Origin: Paenalcaligenes sp035301625
Lineage (GTDB): Bacteria; Pseudomonadota; Gammaproteobacteria; Burkholderiales; Burkholderiaceae_B
Direction: 5' to 3'
Length of the DNA: 6,609 nt
Assembly (NCBI GenBank): GCA_035301625.1
Contig: DATGTW010000119.1
Span: 1 to 6,609 of the forward strand
The notes under the pieces are model-generated. The model had not been told where the DNA came from and did not search any database. It saw nothing but the letters and a program-made list of their open reading frames with translations. A program made the translations under genes and the position numbers. This document shows, piece after piece, positions 5,615 to 6,609 of this stretch. Every line of letters begins with the position of its first letter. Positions within the stretch are counted from its first letter, which is position 1.

Positions 5615-6609
5615 ATGACACGCCAAGCAGTGATTGTTTCAACAGCGCGTACCCCACTGACCAAGGCGGGCCGTGGGGAACTCAATATTACCCAGGGACC
5701 TACGTTGGCAGCTTTTGCTATTCGTGCTGCGGTTGAGCGCGCAGGCATTGACCCCCAAACTATTGAGGATGTTGTCCTGGGTTGTGGTTACCCCGAAGGT
5801 ACCACCGGTCGCAACGTCGCTCGTCAGGCGGCTTTACGCGCTGGCCTGCCACTGAGTGTGGCCGGGGTGACTGTGAATAGATTTTGCTCGTCGGGTCTGC
5901 AGGCCGTGGCCAACGCTGCCGCCAGCGTCGTGCTTGAACAATCGGGTCCCGTAGTGGCTGGGGGCGTCGAGAGTTGTTCTTTACTGCGTACTCGCGATGA
6001 TGAGAACGCCAAAGATAACCAGCTGATCAAAGATTTACCGCAACTGTATTTGCCCATGATTGAAACGGCAGATATTGTGGCAGCACGTTATGGCGTCAGC
6101 CGTGAAGATCAGGACGAATACGCCCTGCGTAGCCAGCAGCTGACCGCAGCCGCCCAGCGCGAAGGGCGCTATGCAGACGAGATCATCCAGGTACAGACCA
6201 CCATGCGTGTCACCGACCGCGAAACCGGTGAAAGCCATGAACAAGAGGTCACTGCAGATACCGATAACTGTAACCGTCCCTCAACTACCCTCGAGGCGTT
6301 GGCGGGGCTGAAACCCATCATGGGCGAGGACAAATTCATCACTGCGGGCAATGCCTCTCAACTGGCAGACGGCGCAGCCGCTTGTGTGGTGATGGAGGCC
6401 AAGGAAGCTGAACGCGCTAATCTAGAACCATTAGGTGCATTTCATGGCTTTGCAGTGGCGGGCTGCGCCCCTGACGAAATGGGCATTGGCCCAGTTTATG
6501 CCGTTCCTAAATTGCTCAAACGTCATGGCCTGACCGTCGACGATATTGATCTGTGGGAGCTCAACGAGGCCTTTGCCTCGCAGGTGTTGTACTGCCAGCG
6601 CGAACTAGG
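5615..6609 (+). CDS. Acetyl-CoA acyltransferase (thiolase, beta-ketothiolase), 3'-truncated by the window edge
   Basis: Cleaves a 3-ketoacyl-CoA with CoA to acetyl-CoA and a shortened acyl-CoA, the last step of beta-oxidation. The frame is open from ATG 5615 to the last base, giving 331 codons plus two bases of the roughly 390 usual, so about 60 residues lie beyond the window. GGAG at 5605-5608 is 6 nt before the ATG. The nucleophilic cysteine is C91 (codon 5885-5887) in VNRFCSSGLQAVANAA (87-102). Further thiolase motifs are GGVES (116-120), NRPSTTLEALAGLKP (220-234), ITAGNASQLADGAAA (242-256), MGIGPVYAVPK (289-299) and LNEAFASQ (316-323). The GHPxGxxGAR histidine and the CxGGG cysteine should follow outside. 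It sits 28 nt after the small dehydrogenase subunit, so it is in the same operon. Substrate chain type is not readable; PimB-type dicarboxyl thiolases are one candidate group. Confidence 0.95.
   Translation, partial: MTRQAVIVSTARTPLTKAGRGELNITQGPTLAAFAIRAAVERAGIDPQTIEDVVLGCGYPEGTTGRNVARQAALRAGLPLSVAGVTVNRFCSSGLQAVANAAASVVLEQSGPVVAGGVESCSLLRTRDDENAKDNQLIKDLPQLYLPMIETADIVAARYGVSREDQDEYALRSQQLTAAAQREGRYADEIIQVQTTMRVTDRETGESHEQEVTADTDNCNRPSTTLEALAGLKPIMGEDKFITAGNASQLADGAAACVVMEAKEAERANLEPLGAFHGFAVAGCAPDEMGIGPVYAVPKLLKRHGLTVDDIDLWELNEAFASQVLYCQREL

Overview
The window looks like bacterial catabolic DNA of intermediate GC content. It holds six genes, all on the + strand, with gaps of only 11 to 38 nt, so it reads as one operon or most of one. 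Both ends are cut inside genes. A Bug/TctC-type periplasmic solute-binding protein next to a CoA ligase, an IclR regulator, acyl-CoA dehydrogenases and a thiolase is typical of Betaproteobacteria, especially the Alcaligenaceae (Bordetella, Achromobacter, Pusillimonas and relatives). That assignment is inferred from gene content and protein style, not from a marker gene.

Layout: (1) positions 2-1324, the C-terminal part of an AMP-forming acyl-CoA ligase (5' end outside the window); (2) 1325-1362, a short gap with a small perfect hairpin and a strong ribosome binding site; (3) 1363-2358, a Bug-family substrate-binding protein with a twin-arginine-like signal peptide; (4) 2370-3230, an IclR-family regulator; (5) 3244-4431, a 'large' acyl-CoA dehydrogenase subunit; (6) 4447-5586, a 'small' acyl-CoA dehydrogenase subunit; (7) 5615 to the window end, an acetyl-CoA acyltransferase (thiolase) cut before its last motifs. 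No RNA genes, CRISPR array, insertion sequence or gene-free stretch over 300 bases is present.

The genes make biochemical sense together. The Bug protein would capture a carboxylic acid in the periplasm, the ligase would convert it to its CoA thioester, the paired dehydrogenases would introduce the alpha,beta double bond, and the thiolase would cleave the 3-ketoacyl-CoA. The hydratase and 3-hydroxyacyl-CoA dehydrogenase steps are missing from the window and are expected just outside it. The gene set resembles the pim (pimeloyl-CoA/dicarboxylate) operon of Rhodopseudomonas palustris (ligase, thiolase, paired dehydrogenases), but the true substrate cannot be read from sequence.

The most interesting observation is that the two dehydrogenases have lost complementary halves of the acyl-CoA dehydrogenase active site. 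The large subunit keeps a helix-G glutamate (E246) and the EPNAGSD flavin/substrate segment but lacks the RxxFG and HGGxG cofactor motifs. The small subunit keeps those two motifs but lacks a catalytic glutamate at either known position and lacks the EPxAGSD segment. This predicts an obligate heteromer with only composite active sites, as known for mycobacterial steroid-degrading alpha2beta2 dehydrogenases.
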